Assembly: GCA_963674685.2 (NCBI GenBank)
Contig: CAXXWT010000003.1
Coordinates: 682,001 to 746,000, forward strand
DNA length: 64,000 bases
DNA from: G963674685 sp963674685
GTDB taxonomy: Bacteria; Lernaellota; Lernaellaia; JACKCT01
Reading direction: 5' to 3'
The notes beneath the pieces were generated by a model. It did no database searches. It was given only the letters and a program-made list of their open reading frames with translations, and was not told the DNA's origin. A program made the position numbers and the translations under genes. Every line of letters starts with the position of its first letter. Position 1 is the stretch's first letter. Shown here in pieces: positions 1 through 8,338 of the stretch.

Positions 1-1
1 A

Positions 2-928
2 AACGTCACCGAACGCGAAATGTTTCAGTTCGGCGAGGATCTGGAAAAAGCGAGGATTCAGTCGGTGCTCTTCGTTCCCATGAACGTCGAAAATAGAGTG
101 ATCGGAATTCTCGGCGCCTACTGCTCGCGCTCGGACCGGTTCACACAAAACGACGTGGATTTCTTCAAATTGGCGGCGGGGCTTGTGTCCATCGCCCTGG
201 AAAACGCCCGGGCTTATCAGGCCATAGACGATCTCATCAAAGAGCGATCCTGGTTCATGTTGAAGCTGGCCCATAATCTCAGGGCGCCCCTCGGGGCCAT
301 GCACAGCATGCTCGAAGTCGTGCGCGGAAAATATCTAGGGGACATAAGCGAAAAGCAGGAAGAACATCTGCGCCGTGTGGATCGCCGCGTCGGAAGCATG
401 ATCGACATCATCAACGAACTGCTGATCCTGGCCAAGGGACGCACCGAAGGCGGAACCGAAATGACGCAGGAAGTGGATTTGGCGATCATCGCCGGCCGGA
501 TACATAGAACTTTTCAAGACGAAGCGGAGGAAAAAGGGATCCGTTTCGACGTTCATGTGTCTTCGGATTTGCCTCTGATTCGCGGGAATAACCAGGCTCT
601 GGAGCAGATGATCGAAAACCTCGTGTCCAACGCGGTCAAATACACCTTTTCCGGCGGCCGCGTCACCCTGGAAATGTCGGCTGAAAACCAAGGAAAAGTG
701 AGCATCGAAGTCAAGGACACGGGTATCGGAATACCCAGAGAGGAAAAGCCGAAATTGTTTACGGAATTTTTCCGGGCCGCCAATGCGAAGGATGTGGAGG
801 AGGTCGGAACAGGTCTGGGACTGGCTATTGTCGGGGAAATTGTGGATCAGCACGGCGGGCAGATAAAAGTAGAAAGCGAAGAGGGCATCGGGACGACTGT
901 TCGCGTCATTATCCCGGACCATCTGTAG
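2..928 (+). CDS. GAF-domain sensor histidine kinase (5' end outside window)
   Basis: The reading frame is open to the first bases of the window, so the N-terminus is missing; the first internal ATG is at 20. The visible part begins in a GAF-like domain (motif VLFVPMNVENRVIGILGAY), followed by a HisKA segment with the phospho-acceptor in AHNLRAPLGAM and a HATPase domain with N box (NLVSNAVKY), G1 (DTGIGIP) and G2 (GTGLGLAIV). It is expected to be a kinase that autophosphorylates on the His. No receiver domain follows. It ends 9 bp before hydG, which has its own Shine-Dalgarno (taggag), so the two are probably co-transcribed and this kinase may act in the same hydrogen-related relay. The sensed signal is unknown. 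Confidence 0.85.
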   Translation, partial: NVTEREMFQFGEDLEKARIQSVLFVPMNVENRVIGILGAYCSRSDRFTQNDVDFFKLAAGLVSIALENARAYQAIDDLIKERSWFMLKLAHNLRAPLGAMHSMLEVVRGKYLGDISEKQEEHLRRVDRRVGSMIDIINELLILAKGRTEGGTEMTQEVDLAIIAGRIHRTFQDEAEEKGIRFDVHVSSDLPLIRGNNQALEQMIENLVSNAVKYTFSGGRVTLEMSAENQGKVSIEVKDTGIGIPREEKPKLFTEFFRAANAKDVEEVGTGLGLAIVGEIVDQHGGQIKVESEEGIGTTVRVIIPDHL

Positions 929-937
929 GAGTAAAAA

Positions 938-2353
938 ATGATTCAAGCCGTGAAAACGAGATTCGATCCGTCACAAATCATCTGCGACGAGATTATCAAT
1001 CATCATCTGGCGAAAGCCGCTGCGGATGCCACGGCCAGGGCGAAAGACGCCGTCGCCAAAGCCCTGGAGCTCAAAGGACTCGATTCCGAAGAGGTCGCGG
1101 CCCTTTTGCTGTGCGAGGATCGGGATATTCAGCAGGAGATATTCGCTGCAGCCAACCGCATCAAGGAATCCATTTACGGAAAGCGCCTCGTTCTGTTCGC
1201 GCCTCTTTACATTTCCAACGTTTGCCGCAACGAGTGCCTGTACTGCGCCTTTCGCGCCGACAATAAAAATATTCGAAGGAAAACTTTAAGCCAGCGGGAA
1301 ATCGCCTCTGAAGTTCGATCTCTGACGTCCGCCGGGCAGAAAAGAATTCTTCTTGTGGCTTCCGAAGGGATGTTCGAAAACTGGTTCGACTACATATTGA
1401 AGTCCATCGAAACCATCTATTCGGTAAAGGAGGGGCGCGGCGAGATCCGTCGCCTGAACGTCAATATAGCTCCCCTGACGATCGATCAGTTCAAACGGCT
1501 GAAGGCCGCGGGCATCGGAACCTATCAGCTTTTTCAGGAAAGCTACCATCGCCCGACCTACCGGCGCGTTCACCCGAAAGGGCCCAAGTCCGATTACGAT
1601 AACCGCATCGGCGCCATGGACAGGGCTTTTCAGGCCGGCGTCGACGACGTGGGATTGGGTGTTTTATTCGGCCTTTACGATTATCGATACGAGGTCCTGG
1701 CCCTGCTGGAGCACATCGCGCATTTGGAGCGCCGTTTCGGAGTTGGCTGTCACACCATCAGCGTTCCCCGGATCGAACCCGCCGCCGATTGCGATCTGGC
1801 CGGCAATCCGCCGCATCCCGTATCCGACGAAGATTTCAAGAAGCTCGTCGCCATACTTCGCCTGGCGGTTCCCTATACGGGAATGATCATGAGCACCAGG
1901 GAATCGCCCGAGATGCGCGCGCAGACATTCGCCCTGGGAGTCAGCCAGATCAGCGCCGGAAGCAGGACCAATCCCGGCGGTTACGGCCTGAGGGATCTTG
2001 ACGCGGCGGCTCAATTCCAGCTCGGGGACCACCGGAGCCTGGACGAGGTCATTCGCGACGCGGCGTCTTTGGGTTACGTGCCTTCCTTCTGCACGGCCTG
2101 TTATCGCCTGGGGCGGACCGGCGGCGATTTTATGGATCTGGCGAAGCCGGGGCTGATCAAACAATTCTGCCTGCCCAATGCCCTTTTGACTTTCAAGGAA
2201 TATCTGGAGGATTACGCCGGACCGCAAACGCGGAGGCTGGGGCTGGAACTGATCCAAAATTCTCTGGGCGATATTCCCACCGCCGCGCGTTGCGTAGAAA
2301 CAAGCGCCCGTCTTGAAAAAATCGAGGCCGGCGAAAGGGACCTGTATTTTTAA
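938..2353 (+). CDS. hydG: [FeFe]-hydrogenase maturase HydG (radical SAM tyrosine lyase)
   Basis: HydG cleaves tyrosine with radical SAM chemistry and supplies the CO and CN ligands of the H-cluster. The 471-residue product has the radical SAM CX3CX2C motif at C96, C100 and C103 (CRNECLYC) and the C-terminal CX2CX22C motif at C385, C388 and C411, which binds the second, substrate-converting cluster and separates HydG from the related ThiH. The length is normal for HydG. The ATG follows a good ribosome site (taggagt). It lies directly upstream of an H-cluster sensor kinase and upstream of HydE and HydF, so all three maturases are in one run of genes. Identification is firm. Confidence 0.96.
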   Translation: MIQAVKTRFDPSQIICDEIINHHLAKAAADATARAKDAVAKALELKGLDSEEVAALLLCEDRDIQQEIFAAANRIKESIYGKRLVLFAPLYISNVCRNECLYCAFRADNKNIRRKTLSQREIASEVRSLTSAGQKRILLVASEGMFENWFDYILKSIETIYSVKEGRGEIRRLNVNIAPLTIDQFKRLKAAGIGTYQLFQESYHRPTYRRVHPKGPKSDYDNRIGAMDRAFQAGVDDVGLGVLFGLYDYRYEVLALLEHIAHLERRFGVGCHTISVPRIEPAADCDLAGNPPHPVSDEDFKKLVAILRLAVPYTGMIMSTRESPEMRAQTFALGVSQISAGSRTNPGGYGLRDLDAAAQFQLGDHRSLDEVIRDAASLGYVPSFCTACYRLGRTGGDFMDLAKPGLIKQFCLPNALLTFKEYLEDYAGPQTRRLGLELIQNSLGDIPTAARCVETSARLEKIEAGERDLYF

Positions 2354-2378
2354 TGACGGATCCGGAAACAAAACCGCA

Positions 2379-4397
2379 ATGACTTTCGTGGCGAATCTTC
2401 CACTGGTCAGCACGATCAAAGAACGCTGCCGCGTCTGCTACACATGCGTCAGAGAGTGTCCGGCCAAGGCCATCCGCATCGTCGGCGGGCAGGCGGAAGT
2501 CCTCAACGATCGCTGCATCGGGTGCGGAAACTGCGTGCGCGTGTGCAGCCAGCGGGCGAAAAAAGTCTACAGCTCCATCGAGCAGGTTCAAGCTCTTCTG
2601 GCCGGACGAAAGCACGTGGCGGCCATGCTGGCGCCGAGTTTTCCGGCGGAGTTCGAAGGCGTCGAGTATCGCCGTCTGGTGGGCGCGATCCGAATGCTGG
2701 GCTTCGCCGGCGTTCACGAAGTGGCTTTCGGCGCGGATTTGGCGGCGCGCGCTTATCGCAGGCTTTTGGACGAGACGAGTCGGGGCAACTTCGTGGCCGC
2801 GAACTGTCCCGCGGTGGTCGGATACGTAGAGAGATATCATCCCAGGCTGACGCATCGCCTGGCTCCCATTGCTTCGCCCATGACGGCGACGGCCCGCGTT
2901 CTGCATGAGATATACGGACCGGACTTCGGGCCGGAGCTGGGTATTGTGTTTATAGGACCCTGCATCGCGAAAAAATCGGAAGCGACGCAAAAAGGGGTCC
3001 GAAACAGCATGGACGCCGTGTTGACCTTCACTGAACTGCGAAAAATGTTCGACGACGCCGGGATCGAAATCGAAAGAGCCGATCCCGTCGAATTCGATCC
3101 GCCCGAGGGGGGCGCCGGGGCTTTGTTTCCGATCACGAGAGGACTGTTTCAGGCCGCGGGGGTCAAAGAGGATCTGGTGAAATGCGAGATTGTGGCGGCG
3201 GAAGGGAGAACCGGATTCGTCGAGGCTTTGCGGGAATTCGAATCCGGGGACATGAGGGCTCGGCTGCTGGAAGTCCTTTGCTGCGAAGGATGCATCATGG
3301 GTCCGGGCATCGAAAACGCCGGCCCGCTTTTTCGCCGACGGGCGAGGGTGGGACGCTACGTGCGGGAAAAGATGGTTTCCTTTGATGAAAAGAAATGGTC
3401 GGCCTGGATGGAACGTTTTTCGGATATCGATCTCGGCATAACCTTCCGTTCGGAGGACCGGCGAATTCCGCATCCCCGCGAATCGGAAATCCGGAGAATC
3501 CTGCTGCGCATGGGCAAGGCCCGCCCGGAAGACGAATTGAATTGCGGGGCCTGCGGGTATGACAATTGCCGTCAGCACGCTGTGGCCATTCATCAGGGTT
3601 TGGCCGAGTGCGAGATGTGCCTTCCCTACACCATCGAACGCCTTAGAAGCACGGTGAAGGAACTGGCTGTTTCCAACGAGGAGTTGGCGCGCGTGCAGGA
3701 GGCTCTGGTGCAGTCGGAAAAACTCGCCAGTATGGGGCAGTTGGCGGCGGGAATCGCCCATGAGGTCAACAATCCCCTGGGGGTTGTTTTAATGTACGCG
3801 CATCTGCTCATGGACAAATGCGAGTCGGGTTCGCCTGTGCGAGATGACCTGGAAATGATCGCCGAGCATACGGACAGGTGCAAAAAAATCGTGGCCGGTT
3901 TGCTGAATTTCGCCAGACAAAACCGGCTGGTTTGCCGTTCGACAAATTTGGAGGATCTCATCTGGCGCGGCCTTCGCAGCATGCAGATACCCGATAACGT
4001 GAAAGTCGAATTGGAAAACAACATGGGAAATCCCGTCATCGACGTGGATGGGGATCAGATTAATCAGGTATTGGTGAATCTTCTTAAAAACGCCATCGAC
4101 GCCATGCCGAACGGAGGGCGGCTGACCATCGGGCTTTCCCGCGCCGACGGGGAAGTGCAAATGAAAATCGAGGATTCCGGCGTCGGCATCGTGCCGGAAA
4201 ATCTCCGGAAAGTTTTCGAGCCATTTTTCACCACGAAGTACATGGGCAAGGGCACCGGCCTGGGACTGGCGGTCACTTACGGCATCGTAAAAATGCATCG
4301 CGGAGATATCCGCGTTGAATCCAACGCCGATCCAGCCGCCGGGCCGACGGGTACGCGTTTTCTTATAACATTGCCGGTTGCGGGGCAGGTCGAATGA
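2379..4397 (+). CDS. Hydrogenase-like H-cluster sensor fused to histidine kinase
   Basis: A 672-residue protein that is probably a cytoplasmic H2 or redox sensor rather than a catalytic hydrogenase. Two [4Fe-4S] ferredoxin motifs lie at C17/20/23/27 and C46/49/52/56. A hydrogenase large-subunit domain follows with the H-cluster ligand positions kept: C143 (ANCPAVV), C195 (GPCIAKK), C301 and C305 (CCEGC). In catalytic enzymes the first motif is TSCCP; here the proton-shuttle Cys before the ligand is Asn. A further Fe-S module (C389, C392, C397, C411 or C414) precedes HisKA (H461 in AHEVNNPLG) and HATPase domains. I prefer the ATG at 2379: a TTG at 2313 in the same frame would overlap hydG. It overlaps the next gene by four bases (ATGA). 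Sensory [FeFe]-hydrogenase-like proteins fused to PAS and output domains are known; no PAS is evident here. Confidence 0.9.
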   Translation: MTFVANLPLVSTIKERCRVCYTCVRECPAKAIRIVGGQAEVLNDRCIGCGNCVRVCSQRAKKVYSSIEQVQALLAGRKHVAAMLAPSFPAEFEGVEYRRLVGAIRMLGFAGVHEVAFGADLAARAYRRLLDETSRGNFVAANCPAVVGYVERYHPRLTHRLAPIASPMTATARVLHEIYGPDFGPELGIVFIGPCIAKKSEATQKGVRNSMDAVLTFTELRKMFDDAGIEIERADPVEFDPPEGGAGALFPITRGLFQAAGVKEDLVKCEIVAAEGRTGFVEALREFESGDMRARLLEVLCCEGCIMGPGIENAGPLFRRRARVGRYVREKMVSFDEKKWSAWMERFSDIDLGITFRSEDRRIPHPRESEIRRILLRMGKARPEDELNCGACGYDNCRQHAVAIHQGLAECEMCLPYTIERLRSTVKELAVSNEELARVQEALVQSEKLASMGQLAAGIAHEVNNPLGVVLMYAHLLMDKCESGSPVRDDLEMIAEHTDRCKKIVAGLLNFARQNRLVCRSTNLEDLIWRGLRSMQIPDNVKVELENNMGNPVIDVDGDQINQVLVNLLKNAIDAMPNGGRLTIGLSRADGEVQMKIEDSGVGIVPENLRKVFEPFFTTKYMGKGTGLGLAVTYGIVKMHRGDIRVESNADPAAGPTGTRFLITLPVAGQVE

Positions 4398-5579
4398 ACG
4401 TCGAAATATCGGACAGAACCTTAAAGGTTCTTTGCGTCGACGATGAAAAGGGCATGTGCCTGGCCATACGCCGCACCCTGGATGAGTATGCCTTGAATCT
4501 GCCCGATATTGAAGGTGAAATCCGATTTCAAACGGAATTCGCACTGGACGGCAAGCTTGGGCTGGAGATGATTCGCCGCAATGCGCCGCAGATTCTCCTG
4601 CTGGATTACAAACTGCCCGACATCTCCGGCCTGGACGTTTTGAAGGTACTCGATGAGGGCGGATACGATCCCGTCACCGTGATGATCACGGCTTATGCAT
4701 CGATAGAAACCGCCGTGGCGGCCACCAAGCGCGGCGCATTCGATTTTCTGCCCAAACCTTTCAGCCCCGATGAACTGAGGGCAGTGGTGCGCAAAGCCGC
4801 TTCCCAGTGGCTGCTGCGAGACAAGGCAAGAGTGCTGGCCGAGCAAAAGCGACGCGCCCGATTCGAGACGATCTCGGTGCTGGCCCACGAACTCAAAGCC
4901 CCGCTGAACGCCGTGGAGGGGTATCTCAACATCATCCGGGATCGTTCCGCCGGGGGAAGTCCCGCAACTTATGCGCGAATCCTGGACCGAAGCCTGTACC
5001 GGTTGCGGGGAATGCGCAAGCTGATCATGGATCTTCTCGACTTGACGCGCATGGAGTCGGGCAGCAGGGTAAGAAAGCTTCAAATAATCGATCTCGTTTT
5101 CATCGCGCGGCAGGCCGCGGAATCCGTGACGGCGGACGCCGGAAAGCGCGGGATATCCCTGGCGGTCGATTCGCCGGAGTCCATGGAATTTTACGCCGAT
5201 CCGGCGGAGATGGAGATTGTTTTCAACAATCTGATCTCCAACGCCGTCAAATACAACAACGACGGCGGGAGCGTGACGGTGACTCTTTGCGATCGCGGCG
5301 AAGAATTGGTCGTCGATGTAGCCGACACGGGCATTGGTTTCAGTGAAAAGGAAGCCGAGCGCCTGTTCAGTGAGTTCGGGCGGATCCGAAACGAAAAAAC
5401 CAAGGACATTCTGGGCAGCGGCCTGGGTCTGTCCATCGTGAAAAAAAACCGCTTCTCTTTACGGTGGTGCGGCAAGCGCCCGAAGCCGGCCCGAAGGCGG
5501 AAGCGTTTTTACGGTTGTTTTTCCAAAGGGCGGTGAAGATCCGAATCGAGGCGGCCCGTCCCATGAATCGCGTGAGTGA
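4394..5579 (+). CDS. Receiver-histidine kinase hybrid with a frameshift at A8
   Basis: The N-terminus is a receiver domain (acidic pocket VDDE, phospho-Asp in LLLDYKLP, Lys in FLPKPF). HisKA (AHELKAPLNAVEGY) and HATPase domains follow. The uninterrupted frame ends at 5536 with an arginine-rich nonsense tail after LSIVKK. Skipping one base of the A8 run at 5441-5448 restores a normal kinase end (SLYGGAASARSRPEGG then SVFTVVFPKGG) and a stop at 5577-5579, which overlaps the hydE GTG. The original gene was therefore about 394 codons. The defect may be a sequencing indel, a true mutation or a slippage site. Overlap with the sensor gene upstream suggests that the receiver takes phosphate from the H-cluster kinase. 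Confidence 0.85.
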
Positions 5580-6679
5580 ATGAAATGGCGACGATGACGC
5601 AAAAGGAAATCCGTGCATGGCTGATTCAGGAGAGTCCCCAGGCTTTGACACTCCTTTTCCAAGAAGCCGATAGTGTGCGACGGCGCTTTGTCGGCGATGA
5701 AGTTCACCTTCGCGGTCTCGTGGAAATCGGCAATCGCTGCATACGCGATTGCATCTATTGCGGCCTTAGAGGCCCGAATAAACTTGCGAACCGTTACCGG
5801 ATGAAGGCAGTCGAAATTATTGAGTGCGCTCAAAAGGCATACGATCTGGGCTACGGGACCGTTGTACTCCAATCCGGCGAGCATCCCGAGATCGCCGCCG
5901 GATGGCTCGGCGAAATCATCCGGGAGATCAAGCGGAATTATCCCGTCGCCGTCGCTCTGAGCATGGGCGAGCGTTCCGAAAAAGATTACGCTTATTGGCG
6001 GCTTTGCGGCGCGGACCGCTATCTGCTCAAATTCGAGACTTCGGATCCGCGATTGCTGCTTCGAATTCAAACGCCTTTGCCCGACGGCCGAAGCCGCCTT
6101 GACCGCCTGAGGGTATTGAAAAAACTCGGCTATGAAATCGGCGCGGGAATGATGGTCGGGTTGCCCGGGCAAAGAGCGTCCAGTTTGGCCGAGGATCTAC
6201 TATGGCTGACGCGCCTGGACGCGGATATGATCGCCATCGGCCCCTACATCCCGCACGGCGATACGCCGATGGGAAAAAATGCTCTGGCTGACCTACGCTT
6301 CATGGAACGCTCGGAGTTAAAAACCCTTCCCATGACAATGAAGGCCCTGGCTCTGGCCCGTCTGCTTTGCCCTACGGCGAACATTCCGGCCACGACGGCT
6401 TTGGCTACGCTTGAGGACGATGGCTATTCGGCGGGCCTCGCCGCCGGCGCGAATGTTATCATGCCGAACATCACTCCGATGTCTTACCGCAAGAAGTATG
6501 AAATCTATCCGGATTCGGCGGCGTGCCGCGAAGAAGATACACATTCAACGGCGACGGCCGCCATCGAAGCGGCCGGTCGAACGGCCGGCCGGGGCTGGGG
6601 AAGCAGGCGGCGGGCGGACTTTGTTTTCAATTCGCCTTTCAACGGTGTTCAAAAAGATGAGTTTCATAAAAGCATCTAG
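5576..6679 (+). CDS. hydE: [FeFe]-hydrogenase maturase HydE (radical SAM)
   Basis: HydE acts with HydG and HydF to build the diiron subcluster of the H-cluster. The radical SAM motif CIRDCIYC sits at C55, C59 and C62, followed by features typical of the HydE/BioB group: GTVVLQSGEHPE, GAGMMVGLPGQ, and a C-terminal segment with MPNITPMSYRKKYEIYPD. The second HydE cluster motif is not clearly present, as in many active HydE proteins. The GTG at 5576 overlaps the repaired stop of the kinase upstream; an ATG nine bases later (5585) is an alternative, and neither has a strong ribosome site. The 367-residue length is normal, although the last 50 residues are poorly conserved. Confidence 0.93.
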   Translation: MNEMATMTQKEIRAWLIQESPQALTLLFQEADSVRRRFVGDEVHLRGLVEIGNRCIRDCIYCGLRGPNKLANRYRMKAVEIIECAQKAYDLGYGTVVLQSGEHPEIAAGWLGEIIREIKRNYPVAVALSMGERSEKDYAYWRLCGADRYLLKFETSDPRLLLRIQTPLPDGRSRLDRLRVLKKLGYEIGAGMMVGLPGQRASSLAEDLLWLTRLDADMIAIGPYIPHGDTPMGKNALADLRFMERSELKTLPMTMKALALARLLCPTANIPATTALATLEDDGYSAGLAAGANVIMPNITPMSYRKKYEIYPDSAACREEDTHSTATAAIEAAGRTAGRGWGSRRRADFVFNSPFNGVQKDEFHKSI

Positions 6680-6743
6680 GATCGAAAGAGATGTGTCGGG
6701 GCAGGGCGTTTTGCGGCTGAGATCAAGGTGATCGGAGAGAAAT

Positions 6744-8105
6744 ATGAAGGGAACGCAAAAAGGCATTCGTTTGCACATCGGAATTTTCGGCAGACGCAAT
6801 GTCGGTAAATCTTCATTACTCAACGCGATAACGCGCCAGGAGGTGTCCATCGTTTCGGAAATCGCCGGCACCACTACCGATCCGGTGGAAAAGCCCATGG
6901 AGCTTTTACCCATTGGACCGGTGCTTTTTATCGACACGGCGGGAGTCGACGATATCGGCGCCTTGGGCGAAAAGCGCATCACTCGTACGCGCAAGATTCT
7001 CGATCTGACGGATCTGGCGCTTTTAGTCGTCGAACCGAATCAGTGGAACGAGTACGAGCAGAAGTTGATCGGCGAATTTCAAAGCAGGGGCACGCCATTC
7101 ATCGTTGTGTTCAACAAAGTGGACATCCGGCGGCCCGATCCGGCGCTTCTCGAAAACCTGTCGGAGCGAAATATCCCCGTCGTGCAGATCGCGGCGAAAT
7201 ATCTCACGGGCATATCGGATTTGCGTGAAGCTCTGATCCGAAACGTTCCCGAGGAATTCCTGGAGGCGCCGCCCCTGATATCGGACCTCATTCGCCCCGG
7301 CGAACTGGTCGTTTTGGTCGTTCCGGTGGATATGGAGGCGCCGAAAGGGCGTCTGATCCTGCCGCAGGTTCAAACCCTTCGGGAGATACTCGACAGCGAC
7401 GCCTGCGCCATGGTCGTCAAGGAGAGCGAACTGGCGCGCGCCCTGGTGAATCTGAACAGGCCGCCGGCCCTTGTCGTGACGGATTCGCAGGCGTTCAAAA
7501 AAGTTACGGCGGATACGCCCCCGGATGTGCCGCTAACTTCATTTTCCATTTTGTTCGCCCGCAACAAAGGAGATCTGTTCGAGTACGCTCGCGGGGCGCA
7601 AACCATCGACAGCCTGAAAAACGGCGAGCGCGTGTTGATTGCCGAAGCCTGCACGCATCACCCCGTGGAAGATGACATCGGCCGTGTGAAGATTCCCCGA
7701 TGGATCAAGCATTTAACCGGCTGCGAGATTATATTCGAACACGTTCAGGGCCATGATTTCCCGGATGATCTTTCTCCATACAGCCTCGTGATATGCTGCG
7801 GTTCGTGCATGATCAACCGCCGCGAAGTATTGACCCGAATTGCAAATTGCCGGCATCAAAATGTTCCCGTGACCAATTACGGCGTGGCCATTTCCTATTG
7901 CCTCGGCTGCTTTGACCGGGTGCTTGCGCCATTAAAAAACGCAGACAGAAAAATCTTTCCACCAGGCGTCCACCACCGACCAGCGGCGCATCATGGAGGA
8001 ACTGGTCGAGGAGCACATCATCGGGCGAAACACCGTGGCCGAAGTCGTCTCCGCCAGGAACCGCTACGCCTCGGGCGATCAAACCACACTGGACGAGATT
8101 CGTGA
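6744..8105 (+). CDS. hydF: [FeFe]-hydrogenase maturase HydF (GTPase scaffold), altered C-terminus
   Basis: HydF is the GTPase scaffold on which the diiron cluster is assembled and from which it is passed to the hydrogenase. G1 is GRRNVGKSS near residue 15, followed by the G3 DTAG and the G4 NKVD. The C-terminal cluster-binding part has CTH, 45 residues, then CCGSC; the usual motif is CxH...HCxxC, so one His is Cys here. Homology ends near TNYGVAISYCLGCFDRVLAP. From about residue 395 to the stop at 8105 the translation is His/Arg-rich and is the out-of-frame reading of a hemerythrin fragment, so the last 55 or so residues are not native HydF. Ribosome site: ggagag before the ATG. Confidence 0.93.
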   Translation: MKGTQKGIRLHIGIFGRRNVGKSSLLNAITRQEVSIVSEIAGTTTDPVEKPMELLPIGPVLFIDTAGVDDIGALGEKRITRTRKILDLTDLALLVVEPNQWNEYEQKLIGEFQSRGTPFIVVFNKVDIRRPDPALLENLSERNIPVVQIAAKYLTGISDLREALIRNVPEEFLEAPPLISDLIRPGELVVLVVPVDMEAPKGRLILPQVQTLREILDSDACAMVVKESELARALVNLNRPPALVVTDSQAFKKVTADTPPDVPLTSFSILFARNKGDLFEYARGAQTIDSLKNGERVLIAEACTHHPVEDDIGRVKIPRWIKHLTGCEIIFEHVQGHDFPDDLSPYSLVICCGSCMINRREVLTRIANCRHQNVPVTNYGVAISYCLGCFDRVLAPLKNADRKIFPPGVHHRPAAHHGGTGRGAHHRAKHRGRSRLRQEPLRLGRSNHTGRDS

Positions 8106-8304
8106 AGCCCTGACAACCCTCGTCATCTTCTACCCAAAGCACATCGCAAAGGAGGACAATGCGTTCTTTATCCCCGTGATGGAGCACTTCAGCAAGGACG
8201 AGAAGGATCAAATACTCCAAGAGGGCTACGACTTCGACGCCGGACTCATCCATGAAAAGTACCGACAGGTCGTCGAGGAGCGAGAGGTCGAATCAAAAAC
8301 CTGA
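7936..8304 (+). pseudogene. C-terminal half of a hemerythrin-like domain, overlapping the hydF 3' end
   Basis: In the frame one base ahead of hydF, an open stretch from 7936 to 8304 encodes the last two helices of a hemerythrin (HHE) domain: MEELVEEHIIGR, then YPKHIAKEDNAFF, the H-x3-E/D pair, and an ending IHEKYRQVVEE. The first two helices, with their metal-binding His residues, are absent; upstream sequence is hydF and a stop lies at 7933-7935 in this frame. It could be read from the ATG at 7993, giving 103 residues, but half a domain is unlikely to bind a diiron centre. A deletion that removed the hydF-hemerythrin boundary explains it best. A one-base loss in an A-run near 7948 would instead fuse it in frame to HydF. 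Confidence 0.75.
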
Positions 8305-8338
8305 TCTGTATTTAGCGAAACCTAATCTTGTAATTTGT

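Noticed and set aside
2193..3761. A 522-residue open frame on the minus strand
   Set aside because: It is antisense to hydG and the H-cluster sensor, whose motifs are unmistakable; its translation is His/Arg-rich and has no domain.
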